From NCBI GenBank assembly GCA_938010565.1, contig CALLUQ010000046.1, positions 1-42,289 on the forward strand: a stretch of 42,289 nt of DNA. Reading direction: 5' to 3'. Source of the stretch: an uncultured Flavobacteriales bacterium (GTDB lineage: Bacteria > Bacteroidota > Bacteroidia > Flavobacteriales_D > CALLUQ01). Below are positions 18,287 to 29,281 of the stretch, one piece after another (position 1 is the stretch's first letter; every line of letters begins with the position of its first letter). The translations under genes and the position numbers were made by a program. The notes under the pieces are model-generated. The model did no database searches and was not told where the DNA came from. It was given only the letters and a program-made list of their open reading frames with translations.

Positions 18287-19018
18287 ATGCGTAATATTGA
18301 AAAACTCCGGCTCGAACACCTTCTTTTCCTGGACATTGAAACCGTTCCTCAGGCCGCCGGTTACAGTAGCCTTGATGAAAACACCCGATACCACTGGAAC
18401 AAAAAAGCCAACATCCTTAGCCGTGGCGAAGAGATGACTCCGGAAGCACTCTATGAGCGAGCAGGCATTTATGCGGAATTCGGAAAAATAGTCTGCATTT
18501 CCGTGGGTTTCATCTTACCCGGAGAAGGTGGGCCCAGGAAATTTCGTTCCAAATCGTTTGCCGGCCACGATGAAAAAAAACTGCTGCAGGACTTTTGTAA
18601 CTTGTTAAACAACCATTATCACAGCGATCAGTATTTGCTTGTTGCCCACAACGGCAAAGAGTTCGATTTTCCTTACATCGCTCGCCGTGTTCTCATCAAC
18701 GGATTAAAATTGCCTTATGTGCTGGACATTGCGGGTAAAAAGCCCTGGGAGATCCGCCACCTCGACACCATGGAGCTTTGGAAATTTGGCGACTATAAAA
18801 GTTTTACCTCTCTCGATCTTCTCACTCACGTATTTGGCATTCCAACGCCAAAAGGCGATATTGATGGCAGCCAGGTGGGCCGTGTTTACTGGGAAGAGGG
18901 CGACGTGGACCGGATTAAAACATATTGCCAAAAAGATACCTTAACCGTTGCACAGTTGCTTCTGAAATACCGGGGAGAAGAGTTGATCGATGCAATCCAT
19001 TTTCATGTAGCGGATTAA
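18287..19018 (+). CDS. Predicted 3'-5' exonuclease, PolB exonuclease-domain related
   Basis: LLFLDIETVPQ (ExoI D-x-E), LLVAHNGKEFDFPYIARR (ExoII), YCQKDTLTVAQLLLKY (ExoIII). Confidence 0.85.
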   Translation: MRNIEKLRLEHLLFLDIETVPQAAGYSSLDENTRYHWNKKANILSRGEEMTPEALYERAGIYAEFGKIVCISVGFILPGEGGPRKFRSKSFAGHDEKKLLQDFCNLLNNHYHSDQYLLVAHNGKEFDFPYIARRVLINGLKLPYVLDIAGKKPWEIRHLDTMELWKFGDYKSFTSLDLLTHVFGIPTPKGDIDGSQVGRVYWEEGDVDRIKTYCQKDTLTVAQLLLKYRGEELIDAIHFHVAD

Positions 19019-19044
19019 TCCGAAGCACTTTTTATTTTTGTGCC

Positions 19045-19569
19045 ATGTGTCGCCTTTTTTCGCTGGCCGTTTGTATCTGCTTTTGGACTTGTACCGATGA
19101 TGAAACGCTTCGGGATACTGCCGAAGTTCCTGATGCATCCTTCTGTTCGGCTCTGAGTTGGCTTTTTGAAGCTCCCCACGATGGTCTTGCTCAATTCCGG
19201 ATCGGCGATAGTGTTCCGAACACCGATCCGTTTCTTGTAGCCCGCCTGATGGATACCACTACCTTACAACTGGGCCATACAACGGCCATTTGCATTGTAA
19301 AAAGGGCTTATCAGAGCGGTCGTTTATTCAATATACGCGCCGAAATTAGTGGTCATCCGGCAAATCTACACATCCGTTTACTTCGCTGCATCCGCGAAAA
19401 AATCGATCAAAAATTCGCACAAACGCCTGCAAAATGCGGGTTTGCCTTTTTGCTGTTGAAACAAAAGGGGCGCCCGGCAATCGAATTGAGCATTACCGAT
19501 GAAACTTTTGAAAACAATGCCCCCCAAATCACCATTATGCAAACCCTGCATCACATCAAAACGTTGTAA
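19045..19569 (+). CDS. Putative lipoprotein of unknown function
   Basis: MCRLFSLAVCICFWTCTDDE, signal/lipobox-like start; continuous frame to 19569. Confidence 0.45.
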   Translation: MCRLFSLAVCICFWTCTDDETLRDTAEVPDASFCSALSWLFEAPHDGLAQFRIGDSVPNTDPFLVARLMDTTTLQLGHTTAICIVKRAYQSGRLFNIRAEISGHPANLHIRLLRCIREKIDQKFAQTPAKCGFAFLLLKQKGRPAIELSITDETFENNAPQITIMQTLHHIKTL

Positions 19570-20036
19570 AATTTTAGCCCTCTGCTTGCCAGGCTGCCGC
19601 ATAAGACAGACTCTTCAGTGGTGTCTTTCACCAAAAAACGCTTCCTGTTCGGGTTTTGTGTAGCGGTTTTACTTTTGTTGAAACTCCATCCGTAACCCCC
19701 TCATCAAATCGCCCGAATTTCAAACAAATTAGCAGTACGCTTGCTTCGAATAAAGGGTTTGTTTACCATGAAATACATCTGTCGCAGAACAAGAAATGGA
19801 GCATAGTACCGTTTGTGTTTACCTTTGTTGTTATATCTGCGTAAGCATAAAAGACCCCGAAAGGGTTGCATCGCTTTTTCAAATTTCAAACGATATAAAG
19901 GAACATGCCCTTAGCAAAAAGCTGAAAAGCAGTTGTCTTTGAAGTAGTTCCTTCTTAAAAAAACAACGGGTTCATCCGCCGGAAACAGGGTTCCGGGGAA
20001 TTTCTTTGCGCAACCCCCCGAATGCTCTTATATTTA

Positions 20037-20060
20037 GGTCCTCCTGGAAATTTGAGGACT
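20037..20060 (+). promoter_or_regulatory. Possible SD-sequestering leader hairpin
   Basis: GTCCTC (20038-20043) pairs perfectly with GAGGAC (20054-20059); the right arm contains the GAGGA purine tract ~9 nt before the ATG at 20068. Confidence 0.4.
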
Positions 20061-20067
20061 AAAGAAT

Positions 20068-21882
20068 ATGGAATTACATCCCTTGCTTGAAATTCGGAAC
20101 CTAGTGACCGAGTTCCAAACAGAAGACGAAATTGTAAAAGCTGTCGACAACATCAGTTTTACATTGAATAAAGGTGAAACCATTGGCATTGTCGGAGAGT
20201 CGGGTTCCGGAAAATCGGTTACCTCTCTATCGGCCATGCAGTTGATCCCCAAACCTCCGGGGCGAATAACCGGCGGAGAGATCATTTTTCATTCCGACGA
20301 TGGCCCGAAAGATCTTCTCAAGCTTCAGGAGCGCGATATGCGTTCTTTTCGTGGCAACGAAATTGCCATGATCTTCCAGGAGCCCATGACTTCTCTGAAT
20401 CCGGTATATACATGTGGAAACCAGGTGATGGAGGTGATCCTGCTGCACCATGGTGCTTCCAGAGTAGAAGCCAAAAAAGAAACCATCCGGCTTTTTGAAG
20501 AGGTAAAATTACCCCGTCCGGAGGCTATTTTTGAAAGCTACCCGCATCAACTTTCCGGTGGTCAGAAGCAAAGGGTGATGATTGCCATGGCCATGTCCTG
20601 CCACCCTTCCGTACTCATTGCAGATGAGCCGACTACTGCATTGGATGTAACGGTTCAGAAAACCATTCTTGAGCTGATGAACGATCTGCAAATTCGGCAC
20701 AATATGGGTATTTTGTTCATCACCCACGATTTGGGAGTAATTGCAGAGTTGGCCGATCGTGTAATTGTGATGTATAAAGGCCACATCGTAGAGCAAGGCA
20801 AAGTGCTTGATATTTTCAACCACCCTCAACATCCTTATACCAAAGGTTTGTTGGCCTGCCGGCCTCCGTTAAATAAACGACTGACCAAACTGCCGACCGT
20901 AAGCGATTTCATGCATGAAGATGACCAAGGGCAGATGGTCGAAATTCATAAATCGGTAAAAGAAATGATTGCCGAACTGGTGATTACCCCCGAACAGTTC
21001 AAGGCGCGTCATGAGGTCCTTTACAAAAAAGAACCGATCCTTGAGATCAAAGGTTTAAAAACCTGGTTTCCGGCAAAAAAAAGTTTATTCAGCCGTACCA
21101 AAGCTTACGTAAAAGCGGTAGATGATGTAACCTTCAGTGTATATCCGGGCGAAACGCTTGGTTTGGTTGGAGAATCCGGTTGTGGTAAAACTACACTGGG
21201 CCGCACCATTCTGAAACTGATACCACCCAGCGAAGGAAATATCATTTACAAAGGGCAAAATATTACCCATCTCTCCACCAGAGAAATGCGGGAATACCGC
21301 AAAAACATGCAAATTATTTTTCAGGATCCGTATTCATCGCTTAACCCACGCATTACCATTGGCGAGGCAATTATGGAGCCCATGAAAGTACATGGCGTTT
21401 TTGAAAACGATGCCCGACGCAAAGAACGGGTGATTGAACTGCTGGTACGGGTGAGTCTGAAAGCCGAACATTTTAACCGTTACCCCCACGAATTTTCAGG
21501 CGGACAACGACAGCGGATATGCATTGCCCGAGCATTGGCGCTTAACCCGCAATTTATCATTTGTGATGAGTCGGTTTCGGCTTTGGATGTTTCGGTTCAG
21601 GCACAAGTATTGAACCTCCTGAACGAACTTAAATCGGAATTCAACTTTACGTATATCTTTATCTCGCATGACCTTTCGGTGGTTAAATTCATGTCGGACC
21701 GGATGGTTGTAATGAACTCCGGAAAAATTGAAGAGATGGGATTTGCCGATGATATTTATATGCACCCGCAAACGGAATATACCCGAAAACTCATCGATTC
21801 CATTCCAAAAGGACAGCTTGAAGACATCAAACGAAACATCGAATTAAAACGCGAAGCACGGTTGTCCAAACCTTCTTCCTGA
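20068..21882 (+). CDS. Fused dipeptide/oligopeptide ABC transporter ATP-binding protein (DppD-DppF/YejF type)
   Basis: Two Walker A motifs (GESGSGKS, GESGCGKT), two LSGGQ-like signatures (LSGGQKQR, FSGGQRQR), two Walker B/H-loops. Confidence 0.96.
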   Translation: MELHPLLEIRNLVTEFQTEDEIVKAVDNISFTLNKGETIGIVGESGSGKSVTSLSAMQLIPKPPGRITGGEIIFHSDDGPKDLLKLQERDMRSFRGNEIAMIFQEPMTSLNPVYTCGNQVMEVILLHHGASRVEAKKETIRLFEEVKLPRPEAIFESYPHQLSGGQKQRVMIAMAMSCHPSVLIADEPTTALDVTVQKTILELMNDLQIRHNMGILFITHDLGVIAELADRVIVMYKGHIVEQGKVLDIFNHPQHPYTKGLLACRPPLNKRLTKLPTVSDFMHEDDQGQMVEIHKSVKEMIAELVITPEQFKARHEVLYKKEPILEIKGLKTWFPAKKSLFSRTKAYVKAVDDVTFSVYPGETLGLVGESGCGKTTLGRTILKLIPPSEGNIIYKGQNITHLSTREMREYRKNMQIIFQDPYSSLNPRITIGEAIMEPMKVHGVFENDARRKERVIELLVRVSLKAEHFNRYPHEFSGGQRQRICIARALALNPQFIICDESVSALDVSVQAQVLNLLNELKSEFNFTYIFISHDLSVVKFMSDRMVVMNSGKIEEMGFADDIYMHPQTEYTRKLIDSIPKGQLEDIKRNIELKREARLSKPSS

Positions 21883-22071
21883 TCTGTTTCCAAGTTTTGT
21901 TGCACCATGCTTGCAGCAACATTCTCTTTAGATCTGTTTTGAAAACCTTTATCCATTGTTTTGTGGCGAATTAACACATTCTTGTTGGAGCCCTAGAACA
22001 TCTATCTGATTTATGAATTGATTTTTTTCCGTAAAATCATTGCGTAGGTGATAGTAACCTTTGATCTATAA

Positions 22072-23481
<1,410 letters not shown>

Positions 23482-24067
23482 CAACATAACAAACGATCTT
23501 TTGCCTGACTTTTCCTCCATCGCGATATGATTCAACGATTGGGCTTGTGTTTTCGACACCAAAACATTGAATTTATTTCTGAGTATAAAATTGATCCGTT
23601 GTCTGAGTATGGGCTGACCAACTGATTTCTTTTGGTTCTTTTTAGTCATTTTACTTTTCGTTTTTGTCAACCGTAAGGCAGGAAAAAGGGGGGCTTTTTT
23701 CGATCCTTCCCTTTTTAAGGGGCTGATTTTTTTGATGTACGGGTTCACCAACTCATCTTCATCCGGCGTATCCGGCATGACGAGCAAAGCGCAGTCGATG
23801 ATTACCGATCATCTCGCCATTCCCTCCAAGGCGTACAACGAACAGGGAAAAGAGTATCGCACAAGGCACCCTTTGTTGCTATGTAACATGGAATCATTTT
23901 AAATGCGTTTCTCCTGGTTTTATCATCTGCAGGTTTTCCGGAGGTTTTGAAAAGTCTTTTCGATGAAGTAACTTGCCAGAAGCAGGCCCTAAAGCACAGG
24001 GAATAAGTGCAATCGTGTTTATCCGGGCCTGAGGCTAATAAAAATAGAAATCAAATCCTGCTTTAAG

Positions 24068-25462
24068 ATGAAAAACATTACCCGATGGCTCTTTACAGTT
24101 GTACTTCTGTCGTTTTCAACTTTGTTGTTTTCTCAGCAAGACACACTCATCCTTAGAAGTGAGTTTGAAAAGGCAGGAGATGAAATTTATGATCTTGACG
24201 ATGTTAACGAAGGCAGCATCACTTATTCGATAATATCGGGAAACGACTCTCTTTTTTACGGGATCAATTCCACAACAGGAGTTATAAGCATCTCCAATGT
24301 TATTCCGGATACATTTAACGTGGTACGAATGGATACTCTTGTTATTGATGCATCGGGAAATCAGTATACGGTCAGGATTGTTGACGGTTATGATTTTATC
24401 ATCCAAAATTTAGACCACACGTATCATGTTCTTGATGAACATTCGGAAACTTATATTGACAGCTCGAATGAATGGACAGCCTTTAATAATTTGTGGGGCA
24501 GAGGAACTGCGGTTCCGAACGTCGATTTTCGGATTGCAACAATACACAAATCCAATCTTCCTGATTCCACCATCCTGATTTGGGATACTCCCTCTAAAGC
24601 CAGAGAATATGGCGGTGCTTCCGTTTGGTGTTACCACAACATTTTCTATGGCAACCGGAAAAATACAAGAGAAGATCTATCACTCTTTCCATTTCAGATC
24701 AGCACACTGGATTCTTTGTCAATCGATTTTGAGTTTGAACAGTTGTTTGGCGACGACCAGTATAAAATTGCCATGAATATGTTTATGACCGACGAGTCTT
24801 ACCTGACTAGTTTTTCAAAAAACGACGGTGATTTTTTCTTTGTTTTTGACCAAAAAGGAACCTGGATCCCGCCCTACCCTTATGCTTTACCCGATTCTAC
24901 CATCCTGGGAAAGCTTTTTGCGTTAAGGTATCATGATGAGCATAAGGGAGCGTTTTATGAAAGGAGAAGAGTGATTGTAAAAAACCACCAGAAGTTGCTT
25001 CAGGGTGTTTTGGATATAAACCATCTATTCACAAGGTTTGCTGATGAAGGATGGTTGGACCTGAACCAATACATTTACCATCTGCAATTGGGAATTGAAG
25101 TTACGGAAGGGTATGGGGCCGTAAGGATAAATAAATCGGACATCCATTTATCTCAAACCTCACAGGCCATTCCGGTATCTGTTTCCGATGGCAGCAGCTC
25201 ATCTTCAGAGGTCGCATCAATTGATGCCGGCAAACCGAATGCTTACCCTATTCCGGCAGACCGGTTTCTTTTTGTGCAAGGAAGAACGGAAGATATGAAC
25301 CACATAACGTTGTTCAATTTGCTGGGCGAAAAAATCGTTACCGAAACGAATCCTTTAGCAAATGGAACCGTGTGTATGGATGTCAGCACTCTGAAACCGG
25401 GAATATATATACTGAAAACCAAAACGGCCACCCGCAAAGTACAAATTTCACATACCCCCTGA
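24068..25462 (+). CDS. T9SS-secreted protein with cadherin-like N-terminus and possible GH12-like central domain
   Basis: Signal peptide MKNITRWLFTVVLLSFSTLLFS; cadherin-like GSITYSIISGNDSLFYGINSTTGVISI; NEWTAFNNLWGRG; C-terminal AYPIPADRFLFV...NLLGEKI...LKPGIYILKTKT (T9SS type A CTD). Confidence 0.75.
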   Translation: MKNITRWLFTVVLLSFSTLLFSQQDTLILRSEFEKAGDEIYDLDDVNEGSITYSIISGNDSLFYGINSTTGVISISNVIPDTFNVVRMDTLVIDASGNQYTVRIVDGYDFIIQNLDHTYHVLDEHSETYIDSSNEWTAFNNLWGRGTAVPNVDFRIATIHKSNLPDSTILIWDTPSKAREYGGASVWCYHNIFYGNRKNTREDLSLFPFQISTLDSLSIDFEFEQLFGDDQYKIAMNMFMTDESYLTSFSKNDGDFFFVFDQKGTWIPPYPYALPDSTILGKLFALRYHDEHKGAFYERRRVIVKNHQKLLQGVLDINHLFTRFADEGWLDLNQYIYHLQLGIEVTEGYGAVRINKSDIHLSQTSQAIPVSVSDGSSSSSEVASIDAGKPNAYPIPADRFLFVQGRTEDMNHITLFNLLGEKIVTETNPLANGTVCMDVSTLKPGIYILKTKTATRKVQISHTP

Positions 25463-25468
25463 AAACTC

Positions 25469-25629
25469 GTGTTAAGTCAGGTGTACAGTGTCGTATAAGT
25501 TGCCGATATTTTTGTTCCGGACAATGCGAAAAATAGGAGCCTAGTGTGTAGCTAAGAGATTATTCCTCAAAGAAGCCCGGGATAAAAAAATCAAAACTTG
25601 GTGCAGCTAAAGTAGGCTTGACTTAACAC
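25469..25629 (-). mobile_element. MITE copy 1 (161 bp), IS630-associated TIRs
   Basis: GTGTTAAGTCA...TGACTTAACAC terminal inverted repeats; flanked by CTC|...|TCG; inverted near-copy at 41994-42152. Confidence 0.9.
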
Positions 25630-25767
25630 TCGTTCTGCAATGCTTTAAAGAACCGTTCGGAGCAAGTAATCCGAATCAATCAACCGTATTCAGCGCAATC
25701 GTTCATTGCTTGTGTTCTACGGGTGTTCTGTCAGGCTCAGTTTACACAGAGTCGCCCTGCATCCGGC

Positions 25768-26775
25768 TTACAAAAACAAGCCCTTTTCCAGCCCCAACCA
25801 TTCCAGTGTACTGTTGTGCATAATATCTTCTATCACTTCCACCGGTAAGTCCGATTCTTCGATGAATTTTCCAATTTCCAGATCGCCCAGAGGAAAAGGA
25901 TAATCCGTACCCAAACAAACCTTTTTCGAACCCTGTAGTTTCAAAATATACTTCAGTGCATCTATGTCATGTGTAATGCAATCGACCCAAAATTTCCGGA
26001 GGCATTCCCGCGGGTTTACGTTATTATCGATGGCTACCAGATCCGGACGACAATTAAACCCATGCTCAATACGGCCGATCGTTCCCATAAAAGACCCGCC
26101 GGCATGAGAAAAACACACGCGTAGATCAGGCAATTTTTCAAAAATACCACCAAAGATCATGGAACACATCGCACGCGAGGTTTCAGCCGGCATTCCTACA
26201 AGCCAGGGCAGCCAATACCGCTCCATCAGAGATTTTCCCATCATGTTCCAGGGGTGTACCATAACCGCCATTCCCAGATCCCGGCAAGCTTTAAAAATCG
26301 GAAAGAACGCTTCTTCATTCAAGTTTTTATCGTTCACATTCGACCCGATCTGTACCCCAACCAAGCCCAACTCCTTACAGCGTTCCAACTCCTTAATGGC
26401 CAGATCCGCATCTTGCATCGGAATGGTTCCGAGCCCAATATAATGCTTCGGGTTATCTTTCACCACTTCCGCAATATGATCGTTAAGAAACTCCGACAGG
26501 TAAAGACAATCGGCAGGTTTTGCCCAGTATGAAAACATAACCGGAATGGTGCAAACCACCTGCACTTGCGTATGATAAGGCTCGTATTCTTTTATCCGGA
26601 TGTGTTCGTCCCAGCAATTTTCATTGATCTCCCTGAAAAACTTGCTGTCCTGCATCATTCGTGCCCATCCCTTGCGATGGTGATCCAGATGAATAAATCC
26701 TCCGTACCCAAATTTATCCGCAAATTTGGGAATATTCCTTGGGAGGATATGGGTATGCATATCAATTTTCAACAT
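25768..26775 (-). CDS. Amidohydrolase family, ACMSD-like decarboxylase
   Basis: KIDMHTHILP, VMVHPWNMMG, RVCFSHAGGSFMGTIGRIEHG, CLGTDYPFPLGD. Confidence 0.88.
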   Translation of the reverse strand: MLKIDMHTHILPRNIPKFADKFGYGGFIHLDHHRKGWARMMQDSKFFREINENCWDEHIRIKEYEPYHTQVQVVCTIPVMFSYWAKPADCLYLSEFLNDHIAEVVKDNPKHYIGLGTIPMQDADLAIKELERCKELGLVGVQIGSNVNDKNLNEEAFFPIFKACRDLGMAVMVHPWNMMGKSLMERYWLPWLVGMPAETSRAMCSMIFGGIFEKLPDLRVCFSHAGGSFMGTIGRIEHGFNCRPDLVAIDNNVNPRECLRKFWVDCITHDIDALKYILKLQGSKKVCLGTDYPFPLGDLEIGKFIEESDLPVEVIEDIMHNSTLEWLGLEKGLFL

Positions 26776-26784
26776 AACGTTCGG

Positions 26785-27315
26785 CTATTTGGATGTAGGT
26801 CTGAATTCTTTGATCACCTCTTGGTTACATTCGAGATAAGGGCCTTCCAACAAGTCGATGCAATAAGGAATAGCCGGAAAAACAGCATCCAGGCATTCGC
26901 GGATCGACTTGGGCTTGCCAGGCAGGTTTACAATTAAGCTTTTCCCCCGTATGCCAGCCGTTTGGCGAGACAGAATGGCGGTAGGCACATACCGAAGGCT
27001 CACTTGCCGCATCCGTTCGCCAAAGCCAACCATCATTTTTTCGCAAACCGCCTCAGTTGCTTCAGGGGTTACATCCCGAAATGCCGGGCCTGTTCCTCCT
27101 GTAGTTACAATGAGGCAACAACCTACTTGGTCAGCCAGTTGGCACAATGCCGCTTCAATTTTGTCCTGCTCATCCGGAATCAGCATAACGTGCTTTTCCC
27201 ACTCCGAAAGCAAGTAGTCGTTGAGGGTATCTTCTATCGCCCGGCCCGACAGATCTTCATAAATTCCGGCACTTGCACGGTCAGAAACCGTTACAATTCC
27301 AATGTGTATATCCAT
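26785..27315 (-). CDS. mog: Molybdopterin adenylyltransferase (MogA/MoaB family)
   Basis: IGIVTVSDRASAGIYEDLSG, LIVTTGGTGPAFRDVTPEAT, GIRGKSLIVNLPGKPKSIRECLDAVFPAIPYCIDLL. Confidence 0.93.
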   Translation of the reverse strand: MDIHIGIVTVSDRASAGIYEDLSGRAIEDTLNDYLLSEWEKHVMLIPDEQDKIEAALCQLADQVGCCLIVTTGGTGPAFRDVTPEATEAVCEKMMVGFGERMRQVSLRYVPTAILSRQTAGIRGKSLIVNLPGKPKSIRECLDAVFPAIPYCIDLLEGPYLECNQEVIKEFRPTSK

Positions 27316-27321
27316 CCCTCT

Positions 27322-28293
27322 TTAATTTTTCATCGTGCGGGCGTAATCCTTGGCAAAATAGGTCAGGATAACGTCGGCACCGGCCCGCCGGATGCTCAGA
27401 AGCATTTCGGCCATTGCCTGTTCATAATTCAACCATCCGTTGCGTGCGGCAGCCACCAGCATGGCACACTCACCGCTCACATGGTATGCAGCAACCGGAA
27501 GGTTAAAATGTTGTTTAAGATCGTGGATAATATCGAGATAACACAAAGCCGGCTTCACCATCAGAAAATCTGCTCCTTCTTCCACATCCAAAGCGGCTTC
27601 CCGAAGCGCTTCGGCACGGTTTGCCGGATCCATCTGATAGGTTTTTTTATCCCCCAACTTTGGTGCGGAAGCCAATGCATCACGGAAAGGGCCGTAAAAT
27701 GCACTTGCATATTTTGCCGTATAAGCCATAATCCCTACCTCTGTAAAACCATCACCATCCAACGCTTTCCGGATAAAAGCCACACGCCCGTCCATCATAT
27801 CGGAAGGTCCGATAATATCAATCCCTGCCTGTGCCTGAGCCACTGCCATCTTTCCCAGTATCGGGAGGGTGGCATCGTTGAGGATCTTCCCGTTTTTCAC
27901 CAAGCCATCGTGGCCATCGGAACTGTAAGGATCCATGGCCACATCGCTGATCAGACAGGTTTCGGGAAAACGTTCCTTTACAGCCCGAATGGCTTTCAGA
28001 TAGAAATTTTCCGGATGGTAACTGTGGGTGGCCTCCCGGTCTTTCAGATGCTCATCCAATGCCGGAAACAACACAAAAGAACGCAAGCCCAACTCCAAAC
28101 ACGATTCCACTTCTTTGAGCAACTCATCGGTAGATAAACGATAATTTCCCGGAAGAGAAACCACTTCGTTCCGAATGCCTTTGCCATCCACTATAAAAAG
28201 CGGATATACCAGATGGGAAACTTCCAAATGGGTTTCCCGTACCAAATCACGGACCGCCGGAGATATCCGGTTCCGTCGAGGACGATTGCGCAT
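27322..28293 (-). CDS. hemB: Porphobilinogen synthase
   Basis: YPLFIVDG, SDVAMDPYSSDGHDG, IIGPSDMMDGRVAFIRKALD, YQMDPANRAEALREAALDVEEGADFLMVKPALCYLDII. Confidence 0.97.
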   Translation of the reverse strand: MRNRPRRNRISPAVRDLVRETHLEVSHLVYPLFIVDGKGIRNEVVSLPGNYRLSTDELLKEVESCLELGLRSFVLFPALDEHLKDREATHSYHPENFYLKAIRAVKERFPETCLISDVAMDPYSSDGHDGLVKNGKILNDATLPILGKMAVAQAQAGIDIIGPSDMMDGRVAFIRKALDGDGFTEVGIMAYTAKYASAFYGPFRDALASAPKLGDKKTYQMDPANRAEALREAALDVEEGADFLMVKPALCYLDIIHDLKQHFNLPVAAYHVSGECAMLVAAARNGWLNYEQAMAEMLLSIRRAGADVILTYFAKDYARTMKN

Positions 28294-28297
28294 GATC

Positions 28298-28486
28298 TTA
28301 ACTATATTTCAACCAACCGTTGAAAGGCACAAGCAAGGTTTTTCCCAACTTGTAACCGCCTCTAATGTAAGCGTAATTTTGAGAATGCGGATGGAAAATT
28401 TTCAGCGGTGCAAGGTCGGGTACCTCAAGCCAAGGCAAGGTAATGCTTTCCGCCGAATCTCCGCCTGAGATCGGAGGGTGCCGCAT
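28298..28486 (-). CDS. Small protein of unknown function
   Basis: MRHPPISGGDSAESITLPWLEVPDLAPLKIFHPHSQNYAYIRGGYKLGKTLLVPFNGWLKYS (or TTG start at 28501); packed between the ABM gene (stop 28513) and hemB (ATG 28293) on the same strand. Confidence 0.45.
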   Translation of the reverse strand: MRHPPISGGDSAESITLPWLEVPDLAPLKIFHPHSQNYAYIRGGYKLGKTLLVPFNGWLKYS

Positions 28487-28512
28487 CGGACCAGGGGGCA
28501 AGGTAGAGGGCT

Positions 28513-28848
28513 TTATCGTGTTTCTTCCGGTGCTTCAAATCCATAATCCCGTTCCACCCGACAAACCCGGACTTTATACGTCTGGTACCAATTACTCATC
28601 CCCTTTTGTTGGGCCACAAGGTGTTCATACTGGTTTTTCCACCGGCGGATCGACTCCAGGTCTTTCCAATAAGAAATCGAAATTCCCAATCCATTCCGCG
28701 CCGCTTCATAACCCAAATAACCTTTTTGCACCCGGGCCAGGTCCAACATACGGCCGGCCGTTTCGCCATACCCTTCCGGGCCGGGCTTTAATGTACTGGA
28801 AAAAATAACCGCGTAATAAGGCGGTTCGGGTGTTTCGGCTATCAACAT
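28513..28848 (-). CDS. Antibiotic biosynthesis monooxygenase family protein
   Basis: YYAVIFSSTLKPGPEGYGETAGRMLDLARVQKGYLGYEAARNGLGISISYWKDLESIRRWKNQYEH; ABM ferredoxin-like fold pattern. Confidence 0.9.
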   Translation of the reverse strand: MLIAETPEPPYYAVIFSSTLKPGPEGYGETAGRMLDLARVQKGYLGYEAARNGLGISISYWKDLESIRRWKNQYEHLVAQQKGMSNWYQTYKVRVCRVERDYGFEAPEETR

Positions 28849-28880
28849 AAGATCCGGATCAGGCCTTTAAGATAACGTTT

Positions 28881-29281
28881 TTAGCAGCCGTTTTTGCTTT
28901 TCCAACCTAAAAACCTGACTGGTTCAGGTACCTTAAACTGCTCTTGTTTATCCCATTTTTCTTCGAAGAAATACGTATGACTTATTTCTTCTAAATCACT
29001 TCGATAAATGTCATTAAGAGCTGTAGGGGTTTCACCATTTTCTCTTTTAATGCCTGTTGCGACTGACGACTTAACGATCCGTTTTCTTAGCTGACTTGAA
29101 TCAAAACCACTTGCATTGAATAAAAAAAACCGGATGGCAAAGCGTTAAAATCTATTTCGTTTTGGCTTCTCTGATCGATATAGCGTTGAGCAAACTTTTC
29201 AACAAAGGCATCAAAAACCTTTCGGTCATATTTTTTAAACTGATGCACCCGTCCGTAACCAACCTGTGTACTAACTTACAA
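28881..29281 (-). pseudogene. Frameshifted relic of an unidentified protein
   Basis: Minus-strand fragments STQVGYGRVHQFKKYDRKVFDAFVEKFAQRYIDQRSQNEIDFNALPSGFF and, in another frame, SGFDSSQLRKRIVKSSVATGIKRENGETPTALNDIYRSDLEEISHTYFFEEKWDKQEQFKVPEPVRFLGWKSKNGC*. Confidence 0.45.

Noticed and set aside
26962-28137. 391-aa plus-strand ORF
   Set aside because: Antisense to clearly recognised hemB and mog genes on the minus strand; the translation looks compositionally unlike a real protein.
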